Shown here piece by piece: positions 6,716 to 14,838 of a stretch of DNA of 23,965 bases. How positions within the stretch are numbered: position 1 is the stretch's first letter; each line of letters starts with the position of its first letter. The DNA is taken from the NCBI GenBank assembly GCA_003555415.1, contig PWHX01000052.1, positions 1 through 23,965 on the forward strand, written 5' to 3'. The notes under the pieces were generated by a model that did no database searches, was not told where the DNA came from, and saw nothing but the letters and a program-made list of their open reading frames with translations. The stretch is from Syntrophomonadaceae bacterium. GTDB lineage: Bacteria; Bacillota; Dethiobacteria; SKNC01. The translations under genes and the position numbers were made by a program.

Positions 6716-8161
6716 ATGATAAAGGGCTTGCTGTCCGCTTTGAATATGGAAAAAAAGGTAACAGATGGGGTAAAAAAATATAATCTTTTGGAGAGTGGGG
6801 ATAAAGTTCTGGTTGCAGTTTCGGGAGGACCGGACTCTGTTTGTCTTCTGCACCTTTTGACGAAAATGTCCCAGGAGTTAAACTTTAAGATTCAGGTATT
6901 TCATCTTGACCACCAGGTCAGGGGAGAAGGGTCCCGTCAGGATGCAGAGTACGTTAAAGAGTTATCTGCTTCTTTAGGAGTTGATTGCTTTGGTGCCTCA
7001 TTTGACGTTCCAAGGTATAAAAAGGTGACAGGATTATCATTTCAGGAGGCAGCCCGTCGGGTGCGCTTGAAGTTATTGGCCCGAACAGCTGAAAAAGCCA
7101 AGGTTAATAAAATTGCTGTAGGTCATAATGCTGATGACCAGGCGGAAACAGTTATTATGAATATTTTAAGAGGAGCGGGGTTGGACGGTTTAACTGGGAT
7201 GGAAAGCTTGAGTCCTTTTCCGGGGGAAACAGAAGCTTTAATAATTCGCCCTCTACTGGAAGTTTATCGAGAGGAAATAGAATATTATTGTAAAGCCAAC
7301 AAGCTGGATTATCGGACTGACCCCAGCAATTTAGAACCGGTATATCTTAGAAATAAAATCAGGCTGGAATTCCTCCCTTACATTGAAAAAAATTATAATC
7401 CTGCTTTTAAAGAAGTTTTTTTACAGATGATTAAAAGTCTTTCCCGGGATAAAAGCTTCCTTACAGAACAGGCAGACATAGCATATGATAAGCTTGCGGT
7501 AGAAAAGTCGGGAAAAAGCATTTTTTTAGATATTAATAAACTATTAAAATATCATGAGGCTGTGCAAACCCGGATTCTTAGAAAAAGTTTGGAAAGATTG
7601 GAAGGGAGCTTAAAAACTATAGGATCCAAACATATAGCCAGTATCTTAAAACTGATTCAGGGGAAGGATCCCCACGGCAGTATTTCACTCCCCCGGGGGA
7701 TAGAAGTTAGTAAAAGTTATGGATGTTTGGTAGTAAAAAGAACAAGAAAACAGAAAAAAAGAAAGCTGAAAGGGAAAAGGCAGTTAAATATTCCCGGGAA
7801 AACACATATTTCTGAACTAAACTTGGTTATGGAGGTAAGGCAGGAATTAAAGGATAAACTGTCCTGGCCCCCGGATCCCAGGAGGGAAGCGTACCTGGAT
7901 TATGAAAAGGTTAATTTTCCTTTATATGTTTTTCTTCGCTGGCCCGGCGCAAAATTTAAACCTCTGGGTATGGAGGGAACAAAAAAGTTAAAAGATTTTT
8001 TAATCGATGAAAAAGTTCCTTTAGACGAGAGGGATGAAATTCCCCTGGTAACAGAAAAAAACGGTGAAATTTTGTGGGTAGTGGGGAAAAGGGTAGCTCA
8101 TCCCTACAGGGTGACGGAGGAAACCAGTAAAGTAATTGTTTTAAAAGCAAGTTATCTTTAG
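6716..8161 (+). CDS. tilS: tRNA(Ile)-lysidine synthetase
   Basis: TilS uses ATP and lysine to convert C34 of tRNA-Ile2 (CAU anticodon) to lysidine, changing both amino-acid identity and codon reading from AUG to AUA. The PP-loop SGGPDS is at residues 36-41, followed by the family motifs HLDHQVRGEGS, GHNADDQAETV and RNKIRLEFLPY. A middle substrate-binding domain and a complete TilS C-terminal domain follow (FLRWPGAKFKPLGMEGTKKL to the end). The length of 481 is normal. The start is uncertain: ATG 6716 abuts AAGGG without spacing, and TTG 6728, TTG 6740 or ATG 6746 are alternatives that keep the PP-loop. It is followed by hpt after 31 bases, the same pair as in Bacillus. It is an essential function in most bacteria. 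Confidence 0.95.
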   Translation: MIKGLLSALNMEKKVTDGVKKYNLLESGDKVLVAVSGGPDSVCLLHLLTKMSQELNFKIQVFHLDHQVRGEGSRQDAEYVKELSASLGVDCFGASFDVPRYKKVTGLSFQEAARRVRLKLLARTAEKAKVNKIAVGHNADDQAETVIMNILRGAGLDGLTGMESLSPFPGETEALIIRPLLEVYREEIEYYCKANKLDYRTDPSNLEPVYLRNKIRLEFLPYIEKNYNPAFKEVFLQMIKSLSRDKSFLTEQADIAYDKLAVEKSGKSIFLDINKLLKYHEAVQTRILRKSLERLEGSLKTIGSKHIASILKLIQGKDPHGSISLPRGIEVSKSYGCLVVKRTRKQKKRKLKGKRQLNIPGKTHISELNLVMEVRQELKDKLSWPPDPRREAYLDYEKVNFPLYVFLRWPGAKFKPLGMEGTKKLKDFLIDEKVPLDERDEIPLVTEKNGEILWVVGKRVAHPYRVTEETSKVIVLKASYL

Positions 8162-8192
8162 TAAACATGAGGAAGAGGAGGAATACAAAAAA

Positions 8193-8717
8193 ATGGATGA
8201 GCAGTTGGAAGTTTTATTAACCAGGGAGGAAATACAGGAAAAAGTTAAGGAAATAGCAAATATGATTTCTGATGATTATAAGGGGAAGGAAGTTCTCCTG
8301 GTATGTGTTTTAAAAGGAGGAGTAGTTTTTTTGTCTGACCTGATGCGTTATCTTTCTATTTCTACAGAAATAGACTTTATAGCTGTATCAAGTTATGGAA
8401 TCTCCACCAAATCATCCGGAGTAGTTAAGATAATAAAGGATCTGGACACCAGTATTGAGGATATGCATGTTATTATAGTAGAAGATATTATAGATACAGG
8501 CTTAACCTTAAGATATCTTTTAGAAAATTTAAGGACCCGCCTCCCCGCCTCCTTAAAGGTTTGCGCTCTTTTAGATAAGCCGGAAAGGCGTCTTTTAGAA
8601 ATAAATGCAGATTATTCTGGTTTTGCTATACCGGATAAGTTTGTAGTAGGATATGGTCTTGACTATTCTGAAAAATATCGCAATCTGCCCGATATTTGTA
8701 TTTTAGACGGAGAGTAG
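8193..8717 (+). CDS. hpt: Hypoxanthine(-guanine) phosphoribosyltransferase
   Basis: This purine-salvage enzyme joins hypoxanthine or guanine to PRPP, giving IMP or GMP. At 174 residues it has the family's usual size. The PRPP-binding motif VEDIIDTGLT starts at residue 96. The loop LKGGVVFLSDL (40-50) includes the non-proline peptide region that binds pyrophosphate. The flexible lid SSYG is at 66-69, and DKFVVGYGLDYSEKYRNLP near the C-terminus forms the purine pocket. ATG 8193 has GAGGAGG (8175-8181) 11 bases upstream. The gene is cotranscribed with tilS. No terminator separates it from ftsH, although ftsH appears to have its own promoter. Confidence 0.95.
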   Translation: MDEQLEVLLTREEIQEKVKEIANMISDDYKGKEVLLVCVLKGGVVFLSDLMRYLSISTEIDFIAVSSYGISTKSSGVVKIIKDLDTSIEDMHVIIVEDIIDTGLTLRYLLENLRTRLPASLKVCALLDKPERRLLEINADYSGFAIPDKFVVGYGLDYSEKYRNLPDICILDGE

Positions 8718-8722
8718 GTTTC

Positions 8723-8751
8723 TTGTTTTTTAAAAATACTTATGGTAAAAT
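8723..8751 (+). promoter_or_regulatory. Sigma-A promoter of ftsH
   Basis: TTGTTT (8723-8728), a 17-base spacer and TAAAAT (8746-8751) preceded by an extended TG (8743-8744). The start site would be near 8758, about 41 bases before TTG 8799. Confidence 0.55.
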
Positions 8752-8798
8752 GACTTGACGGGGTACTCGTAACAGGGCTTTTGAGAGGAGGTTTTTTT

Positions 8799-10751
8799 TT
8801 GAAAAAGTTTTTTCGACAGGCTACTTTTTATATTCTTGTTTTGATGATAACTATAGCCCTATTTCAAACTTTTACTATTGACACAGAGCAGCCCGAAGTA
8901 ATGAAATACGGTAACTTTATTAAATTAATTGAGGCTGGGGAAGTTGCCTGGGTAGAAACAGAAGGAAATGAAATAACGGGTGAGCTTAAAGATGGCACCC
9001 TTTTTCAACTTTATAGACCTGAGGATGATGATTTAACTGCCAGGCTTTTGGAGCATGACATTCCCTATGACCCTAATCCTGAAGCAGAGCCTGCCTGGTA
9101 TACTACTTTGTTAACTTATATGCTGCCTTTTATTATTCTTATAGCGATTTTTTTCTTTTTTATGCAGCAGAGCCAGGGTGGCGGAAATCGGGTGATGAAC
9201 TTTGGTAAGAGTAAAGCCCGCCTTTATGAGGGGGAGAAAAAGAATATTACCTTTGATTCAGTTGCAGGTGCTGATGAAGAAAAAGAAGAATTAATAGAGA
9301 TAGTTGACTTTTTAAAAGAGCCTAAAAAATTCATAGAGTTGGGTGCCAGGATACCCAAAGGCGTACTTCTTGTGGGAACGCCGGGAACCGGTAAAACCCT
9401 TTTAGGAAAGGCCGTGGCAGGAGAAGCAGGAGTCCCATTTTTCTCTATTAGCGGTTCTGACTTTGTGGAGATGTTTGTAGGGGTTGGGGCTTCTAGAGTC
9501 AGGGATCTTTTTGAAAATGCCAAGAAAAGCTCTCCTTGTATTGTTTTTATAGATGAAATAGATGCCGTAGGACGGCAAAGGGGAGCCGGCCTGGGAGGAG
9601 GTCATGATGAAAGGGAGCAAACTCTTAACCAGCTGCTGGTAGAGATGGACGGCTTTGATGTAAATGAAGGAGTAATTGTTATTGCTGCTACCAACCGTCC
9701 AGATATTTTAGACCCTGCTCTTTTGAGACCCGGAAGGTTTGATCGGCAGATTGTGGTAAATGTTCCTGATGTTAAAGGCAGAAAGGAAATTCTGGGTGTT
9801 CACGCCAAAGGCAAACCTTTAAATGAAAAAGTAGATATGATGGTTATTGCCAAAAGGACCCCTGGTTTTACCGGGGCAGACTTGGAAAACATTATCAATG
9901 AGGCAGCTTTACTGGCTGGCAGGAGGAATAAAAAGGTAATAGATATGCTAGACTTAGAACAGGCTATAGACAGGGTTATAGCTGGAACCGAAAAAAAGAG
10001 TAGAGTTATAAGTGAATTTGAAAAGAAAATAGTAGCTTATCATGAAGCAGGCCATGCACTGGTTGGGTATTTACTGCCCCACACCGATCCCATTCACAAG
10101 GTTTCTATTATACCCAGGGGCCGTGCAGGGGGTTATACCATGATGCTTCCGGATGAAGACAGATATTATATGACCAAGACGGAACTAATAGAGCGTATAA
10201 CCACTTTATTAGCCGGAAGAGTCTCGGAGCAAAGTGTGCTGAACGAGATAAGCACCGGAGCTCAAAATGACCTGGAAAGAACTACAAATATCGTAAGACA
10301 GATGATAATGGAATACGGCATGAGTGATGTGCTAGGTCCTATTACTCTGGGCAGAAAACAAGGACAGGTATTCCTGGGCAGGGATCTGGCGAGAGACAGG
10401 GATTATAGTGAAGAAATAGCTTCATCTATAGACAGAGAAGTAAAAGCAATTATAGATAAGTGCTATGAAAAAGCAAAGGAAATAATAGATGAAAACAGGG
10501 GTAAGCTGGAAGATTTGGCTCAAGCCTTGGAGCAAAGGGAAACGTTGGATGCAGAAGAAGTAGCTGCCATTATAGAAGGAAGAGAACCAGAAACTGTGGA
10601 AACAGAAGATAAAGGGGAAGAAAAAACTTCCCAAAAACCGGCGTTTGAGCTGGGTTATAAAGCACAGGAAAATAATAAAGATGAAGTTACCGATACCAAG
10701 GGTAAGCTTCAATTAGAAATTAAAAAGTTTTCACCTGTTAACAAGAGATAA
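8799..10751 (+). CDS. ftsH: ATP-dependent membrane zinc protease FtsH
   Basis: FtsH is a hexameric AAA+ metalloprotease that extracts and degrades membrane and short-lived cytoplasmic proteins. The protein has 650 residues. Membrane helices at 9-25 and 105-122 flank an external domain. The AAA module has Walker A GTPGTGKT (193-200), Walker B IVFIDEID (248-255) and the second region of homology with RPGRFDR (310-316). The zinc site is HEAGH (415-419), with the third ligand probably D491 in GAQNDLERT. The C-terminal tail (about 600-650) is acidic, then basic, and unconserved. TTG 8799 is chosen because GAGAGGAGG (8783-8791) stands 7 bases ahead; an upstream TTG at 8781 lies over that ribosome site. 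In Bacillus, FtsH is needed for normal entry into sporulation. Confidence 0.96.
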   Translation: MKKFFRQATFYILVLMITIALFQTFTIDTEQPEVMKYGNFIKLIEAGEVAWVETEGNEITGELKDGTLFQLYRPEDDDLTARLLEHDIPYDPNPEAEPAWYTTLLTYMLPFIILIAIFFFFMQQSQGGGNRVMNFGKSKARLYEGEKKNITFDSVAGADEEKEELIEIVDFLKEPKKFIELGARIPKGVLLVGTPGTGKTLLGKAVAGEAGVPFFSISGSDFVEMFVGVGASRVRDLFENAKKSSPCIVFIDEIDAVGRQRGAGLGGGHDEREQTLNQLLVEMDGFDVNEGVIVIAATNRPDILDPALLRPGRFDRQIVVNVPDVKGRKEILGVHAKGKPLNEKVDMMVIAKRTPGFTGADLENIINEAALLAGRRNKKVIDMLDLEQAIDRVIAGTEKKSRVISEFEKKIVAYHEAGHALVGYLLPHTDPIHKVSIIPRGRAGGYTMMLPDEDRYYMTKTELIERITTLLAGRVSEQSVLNEISTGAQNDLERTTNIVRQMIMEYGMSDVLGPITLGRKQGQVFLGRDLARDRDYSEEIASSIDREVKAIIDKCYEKAKEIIDENRGKLEDLAQALEQRETLDAEEVAAIIEGREPETVETEDKGEEKTSQKPAFELGYKAQENNKDEVTDTKGKLQLEIKKFSPVNKR

Positions 10752-10780
10752 AAGAAGGGTATAAAAACTTTCAAACTCCT

Positions 10781-10816
10781 AAAAATAAGAAGGATTAAAG
10801 TCCTTCTTATTTTTTT
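10781..10816 (+). terminator. Intrinsic terminator after ftsH
   Basis: A 14-base arm (10781-10794) ending in AAGAAGGA pairs with TCCTTCTT and its T-rich extension (10801-10814), with a loop of TTAAAG. The T tract is part of the stem and runs to 10816. It isolates fhs from ftsH. Confidence 0.88.
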
Positions 10817-10847
10817 GAAAATTTTTATAACATTTTAATCTTCTGTA

Positions 10848-10874
10848 GAAGGATTTACCTTTAGATTGTAGAAA
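10848..10874 (+). promoter_or_regulatory. Sigma-H-like promoter upstream of fhs
   Basis: GAAGGATTT (10848-10856), an 11-base spacer and GTAGAAA (10868-10874) fit the Bacillus sigma-H consensus RnAGGAwWW-N11-12-RnnGAAT except for the last base. The start site would be near 10881, giving a leader of about 180 bases. The elements are short, so a chance match is possible. Confidence 0.35.
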
Positions 10875-11008
10875 TATAAATATTAGTTAACATATACAAG
10901 GCTTTCACAATTTAGATATTTTTATATGGTATTAGCAAAAAACCTTATCTTATTTTTCTATCATGAGAAGGAGGGGATAACAAGTATAAGTGGTGTAGTT
11001 TTTCTGGC

Positions 11009-11034
11009 TAGATAGTTACAATGTGAACTATCTA
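11009..11034 (+). promoter_or_regulatory. Stem-loop or operator palindrome in the fhs leader
   Basis: TAGATAGTT (11009-11017) and AACTATCTA (11026-11034) form a perfect 9-bp inverted repeat with an 8-base loop. It ends 10 bases before the fhs ribosome site. Seven A rather than T follow, so it is not a terminator. It may be an operator, or an mRNA structure that affects stability or initiation. Confidence 0.45.
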
Positions 11035-11059
11035 AAAAAAATTCAAGGAGGTTTTATAA

Positions 11060-12823
11060 TTGCCTTTAGATCCAACCAAACACGCTGACTGGGAAATAGC
11101 ACAAGCAGCGGAATCGACAATGAAGACAGTTTATGAATTGGGAGATCAGCTGGGACTGGAAAAAGAAGAACTTCTTCCCTATGGTCACTATGTAGCAAAG
11201 GTAGATTACAAGAAAGTTTTAGATCGTTTAAAGGATGTTCCTGATGGTAAGTATATTGACGTAACTGCTATAACTCCCACACCTCTAGGAGAAGGTAAAT
11301 CTACTTCCCTGGTAGGTCTTGTCCAGGGTTTAGGAAAGCGAAATAAGAACGTAATCGGTGCAATCAGGCAGCCTTCCGGTGGTCCTACCATGAACGTTAA
11401 AGGCTCTGCAGCCGGCGGCGGCCTGGCTCAGTGTATTCCCCTCACCGAGTTTTCCCTGGGACTAACTGGTGACATTAACGCAGTTATGAATTCACACAAC
11501 CTGGCCATGGTTGCTTTAACATCCAGATTACAGCATGAGTTTAACTACAGCGATAACTTTTTGAATAAAATTGGCCTGAAGAGGTTGGATATTGACCCTA
11601 CTAACGTGGAAATGAAATGGATTATGGATTTCTGCGCCCAGGCGCTCCGTAACATCATCATCGGTCTTGGTGGTAAGATGGACGGATTAACCATGGAGTC
11701 CGGTTTTGCTATAGCCGTTTCTTCTGAAATTATGGCTATTCTCTCTGTATCCAATGATCTAAAAGATATGAGAGAGCGCATGGCTAAGATTGTGGTAGCT
11801 TATGATAAGAAAGGCAACCCTGTAACTACTGGTGATTTAGAAGTAGATGGCGCCATGACAGCCTGGATGGTTGAGGCTCTGAACCCCAACTTGATGCAGA
11901 CATTAGAAGGGCAGCCAACCTTTGTACACGCAGGACCTTTTGCTAATATCGCTATCGGACAGAACTCAGTGGTAGCTGACCGTGTTGCTCTAAAGCTGGG
12001 CGATTATGTATGCACCGAGTCCGGATTTGCTGCTGATATTGGCTTTGAAAAGTTTTGGAACCTGAAGTGCCGCATGTCTGGCCTTACACCTCATTGTGCA
12101 GTACTGGTAGCAACCATCAGGGCCCTGAAGTGCCACGGTGGAGCTCCTATTCCTGTACCCGGAAAGCCATTAGATCCCGGATATTCAAAGGAGAATGTAG
12201 CTTGGGTAGAAAAAGGCTGCGACAACTTGATCCATCTGATCAATGTAATCAAGAAGTCCGGTATGAACCCGGTTGTATGTATCAACGCATTCTACACTGA
12301 CACAGATAAAGAGATCGAAGCTGTTCGCAAGCTGGCTACAGAAGCTGGTGCCAGAGTTGCTCTTTCCAGGCACTGGGAGCAGGGTGGAGATGGTGCCCTT
12401 GAATTAGCAGATGCTGTTGTAGAAGCATGCGAAGAAGATGTTGACTTCAAGTTCCTGTATGAATTAGATGAGCCTCTAAAGGACCGTATCCATAAGATTG
12501 TAACGGAAGTTTATGGTGCTGACGGTGCAGAATATTCACCTGAGGCTTTAGAAAAACTAAACAGAATGGAAAAGGATCCTGAAATGAAACAACTGGGCAC
12601 CTGCATGGTTAAGACTCACCTTAGCTTGACCGATAACCCTGCCCTGAAGGGTGTACCCAAGGGATGGAAACTTTTTGTCCGGGATATCCTTACATTTAAA
12701 GGTGCAGGTTTCGTAGTGCCCGTTGCCGGTGCTATCCCCTTGATGCCCGGAACTGGATCAAACCCGGCTTATCGACGTGTAGATGTTGACGTTGAAACCG
12801 GTAAAGTTCAAGGTGTATTCTAA
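11060..12823 (+). CDS. fhs: Formate--tetrahydrofolate ligase
   Basis: This enzyme joins formate to tetrahydrofolate using ATP, giving 10-formyl-THF. It is the first folate step of the methyl branch of the Wood-Ljungdahl pathway and can run backwards in syntrophs and purine or amino-acid fermenters. The protein has 587 residues, about 30 more than the common 555-560 form; part of the extra length is in the N-terminal 60 residues. The P-loop TPLGEGKST is at 74-82, followed by family blocks RQPSGGPTMNVKG, TEFSLGLTGDINA and HAGPFANIAIGQNS. TTG 11060 has AAGGAGG (11045-11051) 8 bases upstream. Terminators on both sides make it a single-gene unit. Codon choice looks more GC-rich and selective than in its neighbours, which suits strong expression. 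Confidence 0.97.
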   Translation: MPLDPTKHADWEIAQAAESTMKTVYELGDQLGLEKEELLPYGHYVAKVDYKKVLDRLKDVPDGKYIDVTAITPTPLGEGKSTSLVGLVQGLGKRNKNVIGAIRQPSGGPTMNVKGSAAGGGLAQCIPLTEFSLGLTGDINAVMNSHNLAMVALTSRLQHEFNYSDNFLNKIGLKRLDIDPTNVEMKWIMDFCAQALRNIIIGLGGKMDGLTMESGFAIAVSSEIMAILSVSNDLKDMRERMAKIVVAYDKKGNPVTTGDLEVDGAMTAWMVEALNPNLMQTLEGQPTFVHAGPFANIAIGQNSVVADRVALKLGDYVCTESGFAADIGFEKFWNLKCRMSGLTPHCAVLVATIRALKCHGGAPIPVPGKPLDPGYSKENVAWVEKGCDNLIHLINVIKKSGMNPVVCINAFYTDTDKEIEAVRKLATEAGARVALSRHWEQGGDGALELADAVVEACEEDVDFKFLYELDEPLKDRIHKIVTEVYGADGAEYSPEALEKLNRMEKDPEMKQLGTCMVKTHLSLTDNPALKGVPKGWKLFVRDILTFKGAGFVVPVAGAIPLMPGTGSNPAYRRVDVDVETGKVQGVF

Positions 12824-12842
12824 GAATACTTAAGATAATAAA

Positions 12843-12880
12843 ATAGCATGGTTTCTGCTGAAGAAGCAGTTTCTTGCTAT
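12843..12880 (+). other. Imperfect hairpin in the fhs 3' untranslated region
   Basis: ATAGCA (12843-12848) pairs with TGCTAT (12875-12880), and CTGCT (12855-12859) with AGCAG (12865-12869) inside, separated by an internal loop. No T tract follows. It could protect the fhs mRNA 3' end upstream of the true terminator. Confidence 0.35.
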
Positions 12881-12897
12881 CCTAATTCAATGATATG

Positions 12898-12932
12898 CCC
12901 CTTTTTCTGGCAAGCTAGAAGAAGGGGTTTTT
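12898..12932 (+). terminator. Intrinsic terminator after fhs
   Basis: CCCCTTTTTCT (12898-12908) pairs with AGAAGAAGGGG (12917-12927), with one T-G wobble, around an 8-base loop; TTTTT follows (12928-12932). It ends immediately before the birA promoter -35. Confidence 0.85.
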
Positions 12933-12933
12933 C

Positions 12934-12962
12934 TTGACTTAAAATAATGTAGATGGTAAAAT
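12934..12962 (+). promoter_or_regulatory. Sigma-A promoter of birA-coaX
   Basis: TTGACT (12934-12939), exactly 17 bases of spacer, and TAAAAT (12957-12962) with extended TG at 12954-12955. This is the best sigma-A promoter in the window by eye. The start site would be near 12969, about 25 bases before birA. Confidence 0.72.
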
Positions 12963-12993
12963 TATCAAGGTGTTTAAATAAATAGAAAGTTGA

Positions 12994-13971
12994 ATGAAAA
13001 TGAGAGAAAAAATTCTTGATATTTTGTTAGATAATATTGGAGTATATATTTCCGGTGAAGAACTCAGCAGGATGTTAAACAAATCAAGGACGGCTGTATG
13101 GAAAAGTATAAAAAGTCTTCGAAATGAAGGGTATCTGATTGAAGCATATCCCAGAAAGGGTTATCGGGCAGTAAAAAACCCGGATTTACTGGTGCCCCGG
13201 GAAATAAAGCGATATCTTAACACCCAAAGGTTTGGAAAGGTCATAGATTATCATGATATAATTGATTCTACCAACAGAAAAGCTAAAGAGTTTGGCCTAC
13301 AGGGTTATCCTGAAGGGACAATTGTTGTAGCGGAGGAACAGAATAGGGGAAGAGGTCGCCTGGATCATCAATGGGCTTCCCCCCGGGGAGGGATCTGGTT
13401 CTCCCTGGTATTAAGGCCCTATTTGACTCCGGAAAGAGCTCCTCTATTAACCCTTCTGGCAGCGGTTTCAATGATCAAGGGTATTGAGGAGGTAGCCCGG
13501 GTTCCTGTAGGAATAAAATGGCCTAACGACATATTTTTAAAGGGAAAAAAGCTGGCAGGTATTTTAACAGAAATAAACGCAGAGATGGAACTGATTAATT
13601 TTGTAGTTGTAGGAATTGGCATAAATGTTAATGTTCATAAAGATTGTTTTGCAGGAGATATTGCGGAGATAGCTGCTTCAGTTGTGGAAGAGAAGGGTGA
13701 AGAAGTTCCCCGACCGGAAATACTGGGCGCTATTTTAAACCATATGGAAGTATTATTTGATAAAGCTCAGAAAGAAGGATTTAGCTCGGTAATTGAAGAA
13801 TGGAAAAATTACGATACTACCCTGGGTGAAAAAGTAGAAATACATACCACTACAGGTATCATTTCGGGTAGAGCTCTGGATATCAGTGAAGATGGTTCCC
13901 TGATAATGGAGAAGAAGAAGGGGGAAAACATTAAGGTCAGGTCGGGAGATCTTTATCTGCAAAGTAATTAA
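12994..13971 (+). CDS. birA: Biotin--protein ligase with DNA-binding domain (BirA)
   Basis: BirA makes biotinyl-AMP and transfers biotin to a lysine of carboxylase carrier proteins; with its N-terminal helix-turn-helix it can also repress biotin genes. The HTH covers about residues 5-60, with the turn region GEELSRMLNKSRTAVWKSIK. The catalytic core has the biotinyl-AMP loop GRGRLDHQW (119-127) and KWPND (175-179), with the LKGKKLAGILTE segment after it. A small SH3-like C-terminal domain follows from about 275. The length of 325 is normal for the two-function type. ATG 12994 has only a weak AGAAAG ahead, and ATG 13000 is an alternative. No biotin gene or other target is visible nearby. coaX follows after 23 bases. 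Confidence 0.95.
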   Translation: MKMREKILDILLDNIGVYISGEELSRMLNKSRTAVWKSIKSLRNEGYLIEAYPRKGYRAVKNPDLLVPREIKRYLNTQRFGKVIDYHDIIDSTNRKAKEFGLQGYPEGTIVVAEEQNRGRGRLDHQWASPRGGIWFSLVLRPYLTPERAPLLTLLAAVSMIKGIEEVARVPVGIKWPNDIFLKGKKLAGILTEINAEMELINFVVVGIGINVNVHKDCFAGDIAEIAASVVEEKGEEVPRPEILGAILNHMEVLFDKAQKEGFSSVIEEWKNYDTTLGEKVEIHTTTGIISGRALDISEDGSLIMEKKKGENIKVRSGDLYLQSN

Positions 13972-13994
13972 CTTTCTGACGGGGGGGATTATAA

Positions 13995-14771
13995 ATGCTG
14001 TTGGTGTTTGATGTAGGGAACAGCAATATTGTGATAGGTATTTATGAAAAGGGAAAATTAAAGTATAACTGGCGCATCGCAACGGATAGGCAGAAAACAG
14101 TTGATGAATACGGAATGATTATCAAAAACTTGTTTGATTATGAAGATATTTCTAAAGAAAATATAGATGGTATGGCCATGTCTTCTGTAGTTCCACCTTT
14201 AATGCCTACCATATGTTCCATGACGGAAAAATATTTTCATATAAAACCGCTGGTAGTGGGGCCGGGTATTAAGACAGGAATGAATATACAAATGGAAAAT
14301 CCCCGGGAAGTTGGTGCTGACCGCATTGTCAATGCTGTAGCTGCTTTTGCTCTCTATGGAGGACCTTTAATAATCGTAGACTTTGGCACTGCTACTACTT
14401 TTTGTGCAGTTTCAGAACAAGGGGATTACCTGGGAGGAGCTATTGCTCCGGGAATTGGCATATCTACAGAAGCTCTTTTCCAAAGGGCCGCCAAACTTCC
14501 CAGGGTTGAACTGGTCAGGGCTAAAAGTATAATAGGCAAAGATACCGTAAGCAGTATGCAGTCCGGGTTCTTTTATGGTTTTGTAGGCCAGGTTGATGGT
14601 ATAGTTAGCCGGATGGCCAAACAGTTTCGGACTAAACCTAAGGTAGTGGCTACAGGTGGTTTTGCCCATTTAATTGCTGAAGAATCTGAAACCTTAAACC
14701 ATGTTCATCCTTTCCTTATATTAGAAGGATTAAGAATTATATATGAAATAAATAAAATTATTAAAAAATAG
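13995..14771 (+). CDS. coaX: Type III pantothenate kinase
   Basis: CoaX phosphorylates pantothenate in the first step of coenzyme A synthesis. It belongs to the ASKHA fold, is not feedback-inhibited by CoA and usually needs a monovalent cation. The ATP-binding P-loop LVFDVGNSNIVIG is at residues 3-15. GADR (107-110) carries the catalytic aspartate 109, and DFGTATT (129-135) and GGAIAPGIGIS are further family blocks. The length of 258 is typical. The ATG at 13995 follows a run of seven G (13981-13987) that serves as ribosome site. It is cotranscribed with birA, a pairing found in many Firmicutes. A strong stem-loop lies just after the stop and faces the opposing tad cluster. Confidence 0.95.
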   Translation: MLLVFDVGNSNIVIGIYEKGKLKYNWRIATDRQKTVDEYGMIIKNLFDYEDISKENIDGMAMSSVVPPLMPTICSMTEKYFHIKPLVVGPGIKTGMNIQMENPREVGADRIVNAVAAFALYGGPLIIVDFGTATTFCAVSEQGDYLGGAIAPGIGISTEALFQRAAKLPRVELVRAKSIIGKDTVSSMQSGFFYGFVGQVDGIVSRMAKQFRTKPKVVATGGFAHLIAEESETLNHVHPFLILEGLRIIYEINKIIKK

Positions 14772-14778
14772 CAGAGCA

Positions 14779-14820
14779 ATAATCTAAAAATCATGGGTTA
14801 CCCCATTATTTTTAGATTAT
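14779..14820. terminator. Bidirectional terminator between coaX and tadC
   Basis: A 13-bp outer stem (14779-14791 with 14808-14820), one mismatch (C14792/T14807) and a 5-bp inner stem ATGGG/CCCAT around TTAC. Runs of A and T inside the stem supply T-rich 3' arms on both strands. It lies exactly in the gap between the two convergent units. Confidence 0.75.
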
Positions 14821-14838
14821 CAAGGAATATTTTAGATT

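Larger units (their letters stand above)
10817..11059 (+). other. Long leader and promoter region of fhs
   Basis: Together with the ftsH terminator this is a gap of 308 bases without a gene. It is AT-rich and holds a sigma-H-like promoter (10848-10874), a 9-bp stem-loop (11009-11034) and the fhs ribosome site AAGGAGG (11045-11051). A second ribosome-site-like string, AGGAGGGG (10969-10976), is followed by no usable ORF. A weak sigma-A-like -35, TTCACA (10904-10909), has no well-spaced -10. I could not match the region to the tetrahydrofolate riboswitch or another known riboswitch by eye. Confidence 0.5.

Noticed and set aside
8812..8818. TTCGACA (reverse Spo0A box) within the first codons of ftsH
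   Set aside because: It is explained by codons for Phe-Phe-Arg-Gln, and a 7-mer is expected about three times in a window this size.
10963..10980. Mini-ORF ATG-AGA-AGG-AGG-GGA-TAA with rare arginine codons in the fhs leader
   Set aside because: It has no ribosome site upstream, and the AGGAGGGG string is a simpler reading of the same bases.
10817..11059. Tetrahydrofolate riboswitch upstream of fhs
   Set aside because: The conserved core and pseudoknot arms of that class as I remember them were not found.
12976..12989. String AAATAAATAGAAAG upstream of birA repeated before the edge gene (23896-23909)
   Set aside because: It is 14 bases of low-complexity AT sequence ending in a ribosome-site-like GAAAG; shared function is not supported.
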